Shown here one piece after another: positions 1 through 6,384 of a stretch of 8,284 nt of DNA; within the stretch, counting starts at the first letter, position 1; the number at the start of each line of letters is the position of its first letter. The translations under genes and the position numbers were made by a program. The notes under the pieces are model-generated. The model did no database searches and was not told the DNA's origin. It saw only the letters and a list, made by a program, of their open reading frames with translations. Source of the stretch: an uncultured Ruminococcus sp. (GTDB lineage Bacteria > Bacillota > Clostridia > Oscillospirales > Acutalibacteraceae); assembly GCA_937892835.1 (NCBI GenBank), contig CALBHM010000156.1:1-8284 (forward strand). Direction: 5' to 3'.

Positions 1-367
1 TTGAATAGCTGTACGCCTTAACGATACCCGGGATAACAAAAAGTAAGCTCCACAAAAAAGTGAAAACAAATGTCATGAGACCGATAAGAAATGTGTTTGA
101 AAAATCATCTCTGAATCCGTTAAAGATATCTGCGATATCCATTTTTTCTCCGGTTCTTGTCTGTTTGAGAAACATTGCTGCTACCCCAAAAGAAACAGGC
201 CCTGCCAGCAGAAGCGACGCAATCTGGCCGATTCCGGGGATTGCATTAACGAGGTATGAAATAGCCGCTTGAATTACAACCACAACAACGGCGATAAGCC
301 ATGTGTTGCCGAAAATCTGATTGCCAAGCTGTGCCTTTGCCATTGCTTTCATCTGTTGTCTTGTCAT
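1..367 (-). CDS. DUF975 family integral membrane protein (partial, 3' end outside window)
   Basis: Reading the minus strand from an ATG at 367 gives an open frame of 122 codons that runs off the left edge, so the C-terminus is missing. The start is supported by an AAAGGAGGAAAG ribosome binding site just upstream and by a good promoter (411-438). The product begins MTRQQMKAMAKAQLGN. It has hydrophobic segments at about residues 22-40, 48-66 and 93-115, and then the segment VIPGIVKAYSYS (111-122). From memory, that short N-terminal 'K..AK..L..N' helix and the 'F.IPGIVKAY.YS' segment after a membrane helix are hallmarks of the DUF975 family of Firmicutes membrane proteins, which usually exceed 200 residues. 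No biochemical function is established for the family as far as I know. Location in the cytoplasmic membrane is inferred from the hydrophobic segments. It appears to be its own transcription unit. Confidence 0.85.
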   Translation of the reverse strand, partial: MTRQQMKAMAKAQLGNQIFGNTWLIAVVVVVIQAAISYLVNAIPGIGQIASLLLAGPVSFGVAAMFLKQTRTGEKMDIADIFNGFRDDFSNTFLIGLMTFVFTFLWSLLFVIPGIVKAYSYS

Positions 368-410
368 ATTCTTTCCTCCTTTTGCGACAAATTATTTATC
401 GCTTTCCCAT

Positions 411-438
411 ATTATATCATAATTATTTCACTAATCAA
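411..438 (-). promoter_or_regulatory. Sigma-A promoter of the DUF975 gene
   Basis: On the minus strand, TTGATT (438-433) and TATAAT (416-411) are separated by 16 bp, about 44 bp ahead of the DUF975 start codon. The -10 matches consensus perfectly and the -35 matches four of six positions. No operator-like repeat stands out around it. Confidence 0.7.
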
Positions 439-485
439 TATCTACGGCGAATTTTACAGATTATTCATTTTGTTTAGTAAAAAAT

Positions 486-1298
486 TTAATCTTTGCTTTC
501 CGTATCTTCTTTTTTTCTGTAAGCAATATACTCGTAAGTCGAATTTTCTTCTGCCCTTGCTTTCATTGCATTATAGCACTGGTCTCTCAGTGCCTTTTTT
601 CTCTCAGCCATGGGGAGGCTTTCGTCGGGATAGAACGGGCCGTCGATAAACGTTACGGTTTTCGGAAAACTGCCGAGCTTTCTTTTCTGATAGCAGGTTG
701 TCATCGCAAAAACAGGTGTACCCGTATGAGCAGGATAGCTGAACGATGCGTCGGTAAACGGCCTTATCCCGGTATAATACGGCCACATATGCGCCTCCGG
801 ATAGATTGTAATAAGGTTTCTCTGACGTATGCGCGTTTTAACACATCTGACCATTTCCTTTTTCTGCTTAATCGTCGAGCCGAGCGGAATTGCGCCGAGC
901 ATTTCAACGATATTGTTAAGACCCGGAACAGACATTGTGTCAGGACCTACGACGATATATCCTCTGCGGAAATGTCTTAGTAAATTCGGCAGAAAAGCGT
1001 CAAGTATAAAATTGGTATGATTAGCATAAACATATGCGCCGGAAATGCCCACCTTTAAAATAGCCCTTTTATTTTTAAAACGGTGAAGCGGCACAATTTT
1101 AGTGTAAAGCCACGCAAGCGGCTGACCGATAATTCTGTACAAAACAAATGAAAACAGCCGCCACAAAGGGCCTCGGTGAATATAGCGATAATTCTCACGA
1201 AGTGGTTTTATTTCGATGCCCATTTTTGCAAAATCATCAGTTAATTCATTCTCGTAATATATTGTTTTTCGGGGTATATTCTTTTTATTTTGTGACAT
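486..1298 (-). CDS. PlsC-like lysophospholipid acyltransferase family protein
   Basis: This 270-residue protein resembles the PlsC/LPLAT acyltransferases, which transfer an acyl chain to lysophosphatidic acid or a related acceptor at the cytoplasmic membrane. The catalytic block is ANHTNFILDAF, with His94 and Asp100. The second recognisable block is IYPEAHMW (165-172), standing where classical enzymes have FPEGTRS. A GAIPLG stretch (135-140) and a region around residues 45-70 that probably binds the membrane also fit. The spacing His-X5-Asp differs from the textbook HX4D, but I recall a group of clostridial proteins with HTQ...DAF and PEAH...W that share this pattern. The exact acceptor therefore cannot be named. 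The start at 1298 has AAGAAGGG about 12 bp upstream and a consensus promoter at 1359-1386. The gap to the DUF975 gene carries that gene's own promoter, so co-transcription is not needed. Confidence 0.85.
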   Translation of the reverse strand: MSQNKKNIPRKTIYYENELTDDFAKMGIEIKPLRENYRYIHRGPLWRLFSFVLYRIIGQPLAWLYTKIVPLHRFKNKRAILKVGISGAYVYANHTNFILDAFLPNLLRHFRRGYIVVGPDTMSVPGLNNIVEMLGAIPLGSTIKQKKEMVRCVKTRIRQRNLITIYPEAHMWPYYTGIRPFTDASFSYPAHTGTPVFAMTTCYQKRKLGSFPKTVTFIDGPFYPDESLPMAERKKALRDQCYNAMKARAEENSTYEYIAYRKKEDTESKD

Positions 1299-1358
1299 AA
1301 ATTGAATTCCCTTCTTAGGTATTTTTGAAAAAAAGATATAATATAATCAACCATTTTA

Positions 1359-1386
1359 ATTATATCATACCTTTATTTTGTGTCAA
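1359..1386 (-). promoter_or_regulatory. Consensus sigma-A promoter of the acyltransferase gene
   Basis: On the minus strand, TTGACA (1386-1381) and TATAAT (1364-1359) both match consensus perfectly and are 16 bp apart. This would give a leader of about 50 nt before the ATG at 1298. The match suggests strong constitutive transcription that does not depend on comM upstream. Confidence 0.85.
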
Positions 1387-1409
1387 TAATTCACTTTATT
1401 ACGATTTGC

Positions 1410-2939
1410 TTACCTTGTCCAAAATTTTCTGTCCAGCGAACGGTACTGAATCGCTTCTGCAATGTGAGGAGCTTCGATGATCGCTGAATCATCAAGATCG
1501 GCAACCGTCCTTGCGACCCTGAGAATTTTATCATATGCTCTGGCGGAAAGTCCAAGCCTGTCAAAGGCAACCTGAAGCATTTTCATTGCCGCATCGCTCG
1601 CCTTGCAGAATTCACGGGTCATTGCCGCATTCATCTGCGCGTTGCAATTCGCCGTGGTTCCGCTCAAGCGGTTCTGCTGAATTTTTCTCGCCGCTTCAAC
1701 CCTCTTTTTAATCTCCGAGGACGGTTCTCCCCTGTGCTCTTCGGCAAGCTTTTCAAAGTCGACCGGCGGCACTTCTATATGTATATCTATTCTGTCAAGT
1801 AAAGGACCGCTTATCTTTGAAAGATATTTCGCCGCAGCACCGTCACGGCAGGTGCATTTTCTCGTCGGATGTCCGTAATAGCCGCAAGGACAAGGGTTCA
1901 TTGCGCAGACAAGCATAACCGAACAGGGATATGTTGACGCTCCCGACGCTCTTGAAATTGTAATTTTTCCGTCCTCAAGCGGTTGACGCATCATCTCCAT
2001 TGCCTGACGTGAGAATTCGGGCAGCTCATCGAGGAACAGAACTCCGTTGTGTGCGAGCGAGATTTCGCCTGGCTTTGGGATTGCACCGCCACCCGCAAGT
2101 CCGATAGTCGATACCGTATGGTGCGGCGAACGAAACGGCCGCTGAGTTATAAGGCTTGAATTGCTTTTTAACGCACCCGATATTGAATATATCTTTGTCG
2201 TTTCAAGACTTTCTTCAAATGTCATTGACGGCAGAATTGACGGAATTCTTTTGGCAAGCATACTTTTACCTGAACCCGGGCTGCCTATCATCAGCGTATT
2301 ATGACCTCCTGCCGCAGCAACCTCTAAAGCACGCTTGGCTTCAAACTGACCCTTAACATCGGCAAAATCAGGCATATAGTCAAAGGTTTCCGACCCGTCA
2401 GTTTTCATCGGCTTGGCAGGCTCAATCGGGTTTGTTCCTCTCAGATGATTGAGCACTGCAAATACATCGGCAACAGGATATATTTCAACACCCTCAACAA
2501 CTGCCGCCTCGTTTGCATTCTCCGAGGGGACAAAAATCTTCTTGACTCCGCTCTGGCAAGCTCCGATAACCATCGGCAAAACGCCGTTGACTCTGCGCAC
2601 CTTTCCGTCAAGCGAAAGCTCACCGAGGAAAACATATTCGTCCGTTTCTGCTCTCATCTGCTCCGAGGCCATAAGCAAAGCAACAAACATTGCAAGGTCA
2701 TAGAGCGGGCCCTCCTTTCGGCGGTCGGCAGGGGCAAGATTCACGGTAATGCGGCTGACCGGGAAATCAAATCCGCTGTTCTTTATCGCAGAATGAACAC
2801 GGTTTCGGGATTCGCTGACAGCGGAATCCGGCAGACCTACCACGTCAAAACGAGGCAACCCCGACGAAATGTCGGCCTCAACGCTGACAGGGAAAACCTC
2901 CATGCCGAAAATACCCATGCTGTTGACCTTTGCAAACAT
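1410..2939 (-). CDS. comM: YifB/ComM family Mg-chelatase-like AAA+ ATPase
   Basis: At 509 residues this matches the usual length of YifB/ComM. The N-terminal third (about 1-170) is the ChlI/Lon-protease-like fold, with MFAKVNSMGIFG at the start, GLPDSAVSESRNRVHSA at 35-51 and LAPADRRKEGP at 68-78. The central AAA+ domain has Walker A GSPGSGKS (219-226), Walker B VLFLDE (300-305), the RSPHHT loop (270-275) and LDRIDI (381-386). The paired cysteines C350/C352 and C362/C364 (CPCGYYG...CTC) are typical of the family and may bind zinc. The C-terminal helical domain spans about 410-509. In Vibrio, ComM is a hexameric helicase that drives branch migration during natural transformation. The role in Clostridia is inferred, not proven. 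The start has AGAGGA 8 bp upstream. No clear promoter is visible in the 121-bp gap to the regulator, which holds a repeat instead. Confidence 0.95.
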   Translation of the reverse strand: MFAKVNSMGIFGMEVFPVSVEADISSGLPRFDVVGLPDSAVSESRNRVHSAIKNSGFDFPVSRITVNLAPADRRKEGPLYDLAMFVALLMASEQMRAETDEYVFLGELSLDGKVRRVNGVLPMVIGACQSGVKKIFVPSENANEAAVVEGVEIYPVADVFAVLNHLRGTNPIEPAKPMKTDGSETFDYMPDFADVKGQFEAKRALEVAAAGGHNTLMIGSPGSGKSMLAKRIPSILPSMTFEESLETTKIYSISGALKSNSSLITQRPFRSPHHTVSTIGLAGGGAIPKPGEISLAHNGVLFLDELPEFSRQAMEMMRQPLEDGKITISRASGASTYPCSVMLVCAMNPCPCGYYGHPTRKCTCRDGAAAKYLSKISGPLLDRIDIHIEVPPVDFEKLAEEHRGEPSSEIKKRVEAARKIQQNRLSGTTANCNAQMNAAMTREFCKASDAAMKMLQVAFDRLGLSARAYDKILRVARTVADLDDSAIIEAPHIAEAIQYRSLDRKFWTR

Positions 2940-2971
2940 TCTTTCATCCTCTTTCGTTCGTTTTTTCGAGT

Positions 2972-3042
2972 GCGGCTTATGATTTTATCCCCACCACCGC
3001 AAGCGGTCCCCCTCCCCTTACAATAAGGGGAGGCTGATAGTC
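2972..3042. repeat. GC-rich two-hairpin intergenic repeat (REP/MITE-like)
   Basis: Between comM and the small regulator lies a compact GC-rich block unlike the AT-rich gaps elsewhere. It holds a perfect 10-bp inverted repeat (CCTCCCCTTA at 3011-3020, 3-nt loop, TAAGGGGAGG at 3024-3033) next to a second one (ACCGC 2996-3000, AA loop, GCGGT 3003-3007), flanked by a CCCCACCACC tract. Arrays built on 'CCTCCCCTT...AAGGGGAGGCTG' are, from memory, scattered in many copies in gut Clostridia genomes. The outer limits given are approximate, because only one copy is present and no target-site duplication could be defined. No run of T follows the big hairpin in either direction, so it is a poor intrinsic terminator. 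Confidence 0.65.
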
Positions 3043-3060
3043 AAGTGATTTCCGTTTTTC

Positions 3061-3264
3061 TTACTCGTCCGTCATCTTAAAAAGCTCATTCGGCGTGCAG
3101 TTAAAAATTTGGCAGAGTGCATCAATATTTTCATATTGAATCGACTTGGTTTCGTTGTTTATCATGCGACTAAAATTCTGATAGCTCATGCCAAGCTGCT
3201 TATAGAGCCAATATTTTGTTTTGCCGTTCTTTTCAAGTAAATTCAAAACATCTAACTTTATCAT
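3061..3264 (-). CDS. Small XRE-family (Cro/C1-type) helix-turn-helix regulator
   Basis: This short protein is almost entirely a Cro/C1-type DNA-binding domain of the HTH_26/YozG kind. It has a helix LDVLNLLEKNGKTKYWLYKQLG, the turn and recognition helix MSYQNFSRMINNET, then IQYENIDALCQIFNCTPNELF, which is the classic end of the fold. I chose the start at 3264 (67 residues, MIKLDVL...) because GGAGAG lies 7 bp before it. An in-frame ATG at 3279 would add MERYL but has only a weak upstream site and overlaps that Shine-Dalgarno sequence. There is no ligand or dimerisation domain. The gene points away from the fucose cluster and toward comM. Its targets are unknown: it could autoregulate, or act on the shared intergenic region, but nothing shows that it senses fucose. 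Confidence 0.85.
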   Translation of the reverse strand: MIKLDVLNLLEKNGKTKYWLYKQLGMSYQNFSRMINNETKSIQYENIDALCQIFNCTPNELFKMTDE

Positions 3265-3302
3265 AAGATATCTCTCCATAATATACTTTCTGATGAGATG
3301 AT

Positions 3303-3308
3303 ATTATA
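3303..3308 (-). promoter_or_regulatory. Probable -10 element of the small regulator's promoter
   Basis: A perfect TATAAT lies on the minus strand about 40 bp before the regulator start. No good -35 is found at 16-18 bp (AGTCTA at 17 bp), so the promoter may be weak. It sits between the arms of an inverted repeat (ATGAGA 3293-3298, TCTCAT 3314-3319) and within a direct repeat, which would suit self-repression. Confidence 0.45.
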
Positions 3309-3421
3309 TTTTTTCTCATGATATATAGACTAATGCATTAGATAGTCGTCCTTATTTACCGCTTTAAAAGCTCGAACAAAAAAATACGGCAGAATTTATG
3401 TAACTTTTTCCTGTATTTCTC

Positions 3422-3450
3422 TTTATTTTTCTTTAAACATCAGTTATAAT
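3422..3450 (+). promoter_or_regulatory. Probable fucU promoter
   Basis: TATAAT at 3445-3450 matches the -10 consensus perfectly. At 17 bp upstream the only -35 candidate is TTTATT (3422-3427), which matches three of six positions. A weak -35 with a perfect -10 would fit a promoter that needs an activator, as expected for an inducible sugar operon. The leader to the ATG is about 27 nt. Confidence 0.5.
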
Positions 3451-3483
3451 AAACTAAATATAGATTAAAAGGAGTATATTATT

Positions 3484-3912
3484 ATGCTTAAAAACATACC
3501 TTCGATACTTTCACCCGAGCTTCTTAAAATTCTCATGGAAATGGGTCACGGCGACTACATCGTAATCGGCGACGGAAACTTCCCTGCCGTTACAAACGCT
3601 CAGCGTCTTGTTCGCCTTGACGGTCACGGCGTTCCCGAAATTCTCGACGCTATCCTTAAGCTTATGCCGCTTGACACATATGTTGACGCTCCCGTTTCTC
3701 TCATGGATAACGGCGACCCGGACAACCGTCCCGAGATCTGGGCAACATACAAAGAGATTGTCGAGAAAAACGAGGGTGACAAGAATATCGGACTCATTGA
3801 GCGCTTTGACTTCTACGACAAGGCAAAGAACGCTTTTGCAATCGTTGCAACAGGCGAAACAGCAATTTACGCTAACATTATTCTCCAAAAGGGTGTTGTA
3901 ATAAATGACTAA
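3484..3912 (+). CDS. fucU: L-fucose mutarotase (RbsD/FucU family)
   Basis: FucU converts the alpha and beta anomers of L-fucose, supplying the form used by the isomerase. It acts in the cytoplasm. At 142 residues the protein matches the family, and it lines up closely with E. coli FucU as I remember it: an ML..I...SPELL..L.EMGHGD start, His22 in MGHGD as the expected catalytic histidine, and the C-terminal FAIV.TGE.A.Y.NI.L.KGV. That C-terminal block places it on the FucU rather than the RbsD side of the family. The start follows AAAAGGAG (3467-3474) with 9 bp spacing, which is excellent. Its last 8 bp overlap the kinase start (ATGACTAA), so the two are translationally coupled. It is the first gene of the fucose cluster, and its codon choice is biased as in well-expressed genes. 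Confidence 0.95.
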   Translation: MLKNIPSILSPELLKILMEMGHGDYIVIGDGNFPAVTNAQRLVRLDGHGVPEILDAILKLMPLDTYVDAPVSLMDNGDPDNRPEIWATYKEIVEKNEGDKNIGLIERFDFYDKAKNAFAIVATGETAIYANIILQKGVVIND

Positions 3913-5368
3913 AAGAGTTTTAGCCTTTGACTTCGGCGCATCGAGCGGCAGAGCGATAATCGGCTGCTTCGACGGCGATAAAATCACATTGGAAGAGGTT
4001 CACCGTTTCTCAAACGACCCCGTAAGTGTCGGCGGCACGGTGTACTGGGATGTTCTGCGCCTCTTTTATGAGATCAAGCAGGGCATTATCAAGGCAAAAA
4101 TCGCAGGCGGTTTCGATTCGATCGGAATTGACACATGGGGCGTTGACTTCGGACTTATTGACTCCGAGGGCAAGCTGATGGAGAATCCCGTTCACTACCG
4201 TGACGCAAGAACCATCGGACTTGTTGACGAAGCCTTCAAGACCATGCCGAAAGAAAAGCTTTACGGCATTACGGGAATTCAGTTCATGGAGCTGAACACC
4301 CTTTTTCAGCTTATTTCACTCAAAAAATACAGACCGTGGATGCTTGAGCGTGCGGACAAAATGCTCTTTATGCCCGACCTTTTCGGCTACATGCTCACAG
4401 GCAAAATGTGTGCCGAATACTCGATAGCTTCCACTTCACAGCTCATTGACCTTGACAAGAGAACGTGGTCGAAGGAAATTCTTAACGCTTTCGGAATTAA
4501 AGAATCTATCTTTGCTCCGCTCGTTCAGCCGGGCACGGTTCTCGGCGAGCTTTCAAAGGAAATCTGCGAGGAATGCGGCGTTGACCCCGTTCCGGTCATT
4601 TCCGTCTGCGGACACGATACTCAGTCGGCTATCACCTCCGTTCCGTGCGAGGACGGCGATTTTGCTTTCCTCTCGAGCGGCACATGGTCGCTCTTCGGCA
4701 CAGAGCTTGACAAGCCGATCGTCAATGAGACCTCAATGAACATAAACATCACGAACGAGGGCGGCTTCGACGGTTCGACAGGCTTCCTCAAGAACATAAT
4801 CGGACTTTGGCTCATTCAGGAGAGCCGCCGCCAGTGGAAGCGAGAGGGTAAGGAATATTCCTATGCCGACCTTGAGAAGCTTGCACTTGCCGCAGAGCCG
4901 TTCAAGTGCTTCATTGACCCCGACGCTCCCGAGTTTGTTCCTCACGGCAACATCCCCGAGCGTGTGCGTGAATTCTGTCGCAAGACAGGTCAGTACGTTC
5001 CCGAAACAGTCGGCGAGATCATGCGCTGTATCTACGAAAGCCTTGCTATGAAATACAGGCTGACATTTGAAAAGCTTCGTGAATGTACGGAGCGTGACTA
5101 CCCTGTTATCCACGTTATCGGCGGCGGCACAAAGGACGGCTTGCTTTGTCAGATGACGGCGAACTCCTGCGACCGCACGGTTAAGGCAGGTCCGATCGAG
5201 GCTACCGTTATGGGCAACGTTGCCGTTCAGCTCATGTCCGACGGTTCTGTTGAAAATATCGGACAAGCAAGAAAAATCGTCGCCGACTCCTCCGAGCTTA
5301 AAACCTTTGAGCCTACGGACACGGACAAGTGGGCAAAGGCTTATAAAGATTTTCTCAAGGTGACTTAA
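3905..5368 (+). CDS. rhaB: FGGY-family sugar kinase, rhamnulokinase (RhaB) type, probably acting on L-fuculose
   Basis: This 487-residue FGGY kinase matches the length of E. coli RhaB (489) and aligns with it from memory throughout: DFGASSGR (9-16, phosphate loop), SIGIDTWGVDFGLID (72-86), PVHYRDART (95-103), SGIQF-like TGIQFMELNTL (123-133), GHDTQSA (236-242) with Asp238 as the likely catalytic base, LSSGTWSL (256-263), NITNEGG (281-287), IGGGTKD (405-411) and AGPIEATVMGN (428-438). RhaB phosphorylates L-rhamnulose at O1. L-fuculose is a close stereoisomer and the gene sits between fucU and fucI, so the working substrate is probably L-fuculose, giving L-fuculose 1-phosphate. That last step is inference from context; family databases would call it rhamnulokinase. 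AAAAGGG lies 11 bp upstream of the start, inside fucU. Confidence 0.9.
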   Translation: MTKRVLAFDFGASSGRAIIGCFDGDKITLEEVHRFSNDPVSVGGTVYWDVLRLFYEIKQGIIKAKIAGGFDSIGIDTWGVDFGLIDSEGKLMENPVHYRDARTIGLVDEAFKTMPKEKLYGITGIQFMELNTLFQLISLKKYRPWMLERADKMLFMPDLFGYMLTGKMCAEYSIASTSQLIDLDKRTWSKEILNAFGIKESIFAPLVQPGTVLGELSKEICEECGVDPVPVISVCGHDTQSAITSVPCEDGDFAFLSSGTWSLFGTELDKPIVNETSMNINITNEGGFDGSTGFLKNIIGLWLIQESRRQWKREGKEYSYADLEKLALAAEPFKCFIDPDAPEFVPHGNIPERVREFCRKTGQYVPETVGEIMRCIYESLAMKYRLTFEKLRECTERDYPVIHVIGGGTKDGLLCQMTANSCDRTVKAGPIEATVMGNVAVQLMSDGSVENIGQARKIVADSSELKTFEPTDTDKWAKAYKDFLKVT

Positions 5369-5369
5369 G

Positions 5370-5786
5370 ATGGACAGGCTTGAGGTTCACAAAGAGAAAA
5401 AGCAGCACAAGCCGATGAAAAAGGGCGTTAAAATCACCATTATTTCTGTTGTGTGCATTTTGGCGGTTGCCGTCTTTGTCGTTTTGGCTCACCCTGTTTA
5501 TGTTTCGGACGGCTCTCCTACGAAGATTGCAGAGAGCTATTTGAAAAAGCAATTTCAGCTTGACGATTATAAGGTTGAAAATGCACAAATCGTTTTGTAC
5601 GATAACACTCGATATATTCGCACAAGCTATTCCGTGAAGCCGAAAGAGAAATTCATCGACGAATGGTGCGCCGGCAACGGCAAACCGGGTAACGACGGTT
5701 GGGTTGTAAATAAATCGTCTTTCATCGCTTGCTATAAAATCGGTAATATTTATTTTACCGGCCTCACTGCAAATACAGGACTATAA
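5370..5786 (+). CDS. Hypothetical single-pass membrane protein in the fucose cluster
   Basis: I do not recognise this 138-residue protein. It has a lysine- and histidine-rich N-terminus (residues 1-21), one clear membrane helix at about 20-41 (ITIISVVCILAVAVFVVLA), and then about 95 residues that should lie outside the membrane by the positive-inside rule. The outer part starts with HPVYVSDGSPTKIAESYLKKQF and contains two cysteines (C100, C121). There is no lipobox or signal peptidase motif. It starts 1 bp after the kinase stop codon with AAGG 9 bp upstream, so it is tightly coupled to the kinase and surely expressed with it. Met16 (5415) is a possible later start and would leave MKKGVKI before the helix. 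Composition is more AT-rich than in the kinase. A small membrane-anchored accessory protein is all that can be said. Confidence 0.75.
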   Translation: MDRLEVHKEKKQHKPMKKGVKITIISVVCILAVAVFVVLAHPVYVSDGSPTKIAESYLKKQFQLDDYKVENAQIVLYDNTRYIRTSYSVKPKEKFIDEWCAGNGKPGNDGWVVNKSSFIACYKIGNIYFTGLTANTGL

Positions 5787-5796
5787 GGTAGATAAA

Positions 5797-6375
5797 ATGA
5801 AAAAAGCAAAAGATTCAAATGTTGCAATAAAAATAATTCTATTGACAATTTTCGTTATACTCTTTATCGCTGTTTATTTTATAAACTCTGTGTTTTTGGC
5901 AGGAGATGCAATAAGCTACGGAAAATTCGGCTTTATCGGCAAAATAATACCTTCCGTAATGCTTGCGGCAGCTTTTGTTGCCCTGTGCTTTGCGATGTTC
6001 AATAAAAAGAAACGAAAATTCTGTGTAACAATATCGGCTGCACTGGTGATTTTCATTGTACCCATTCTTTTCTTGGCGAATAGTCTTGTAATCAATATAG
6101 AATACAAGACTTTTGATTCTGAAAAATGGAAAAACTATAATTATGTGCAAGGCCGTCAATACATGATTGATGATCTTGAAGAAAAACATAAAATTGTAGG
6201 AATGAAAACTTATGAAGCTAAAAACTTGCTTGGCACGGGAACGGATGAAAAATCTGCAGACGGTTCTCATAGAATAACATACGATGTCGGCGTCGCCGGT
6301 TTATGGCATATGACCTATGTCCTTGAATATGACGAAAACGGCATTATCACAAAGACGTACACTACAGTTGATTAA
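5797..6375 (+). CDS. Hypothetical three-helix membrane protein with an SmpA/OmlA-like outer domain
   Basis: The 192-residue product has membrane helices at about 11-33, 47-68 and 76-98. The KKKRK cluster (70-74) marks the cytoplasmic loop, so the last 90 residues should face outward. That tail reads RQYMIDDLEEKHKIVGMKTYEAKNLLG (120-146), then RITYDVG and YVLEYDENGIITKTY. The pattern 'DL....kl.GM...E...LLG......Y..G......L.. F..G.v' resembles the small SmpA/OmlA (BamE-like) fold found in many secreted bacterial proteins. This is similarity of pattern only, and no function follows. AAGGT lies 8 bp before the start and overlaps the preceding stop codon, 10 bp away. Codon use differs from the neighbours: ATA for isoleucine and TTG for leucine recur here, while fucI uses ATC/ATT and CTC/CTT. 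That suggests low expression or separate origin. Confidence 0.75.
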   Translation: MKKAKDSNVAIKIILLTIFVILFIAVYFINSVFLAGDAISYGKFGFIGKIIPSVMLAAAFVALCFAMFNKKKRKFCVTISAALVIFIVPILFLANSLVINIEYKTFDSEKWKNYNYVQGRQYMIDDLEEKHKIVGMKTYEAKNLLGTGTDEKSADGSHRITYDVGVAGLWHMTYVLEYDENGIITKTYTTVD

Positions 6376-6384
6376 CATATTAAG

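Larger units (their letters stand above)
3265..3483. other. Divergent AT-rich control region between the regulator and fucU
   Basis: This gap of about 200 bp carries no gene on either strand. Beyond the -10 elements it holds a 12-bp perfect palindrome, CTAATGCATTAG (3330-3341). It also has two related words, ATGATATTATA (3298-3308) and ATGATATATAG (3318-3328), 20 bp apart or about two helical turns. A small odd-centred palindrome GCTTT-A-AAAGC lies near 3361, and a pyrimidine-rich stretch (about 3403-3435) precedes the fucU -10. I see no riboswitch fold and no convincing CcpA (cre) site. Confidence 0.6.

Noticed and set aside
1337..1347. Overlapping TATAAT words on the plus strand between comM and the acyltransferase
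   Set aside because: No gene lies downstream on that strand. The words are a by-product of the AT-rich leader of the minus-strand acyltransferase promoter.
2445..3026. Open frame on the plus strand opposite the comM 5' part (193 codons)
   Set aside because: It lies opposite a clear YifB/ComM reading frame, runs through the GC-rich repeat, and encodes nothing recognisable.
3361..3483. Possible riboswitch or catabolite-repression (cre) site ahead of fucU
   Set aside because: The predicted leader is too short (about 27 nt) for a riboswitch, and no TGNAANCGNTNNCA-like word was found.
3511..3987. Long open frame on the minus strand opposite fucU (158 codons)
   Set aside because: It is a mirror of a strongly codon-biased gene, has no ribosome binding site, and its translation shows no domain I recognise. 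FucU on the other strand is unmistakable.
4733..5266. Open frame on the minus strand opposite the sugar kinase (177 codons)
   Set aside because: It lies wholly within the kinase gene, with no promoter or ribosome binding site. The open frame follows from the codon bias of the real gene.
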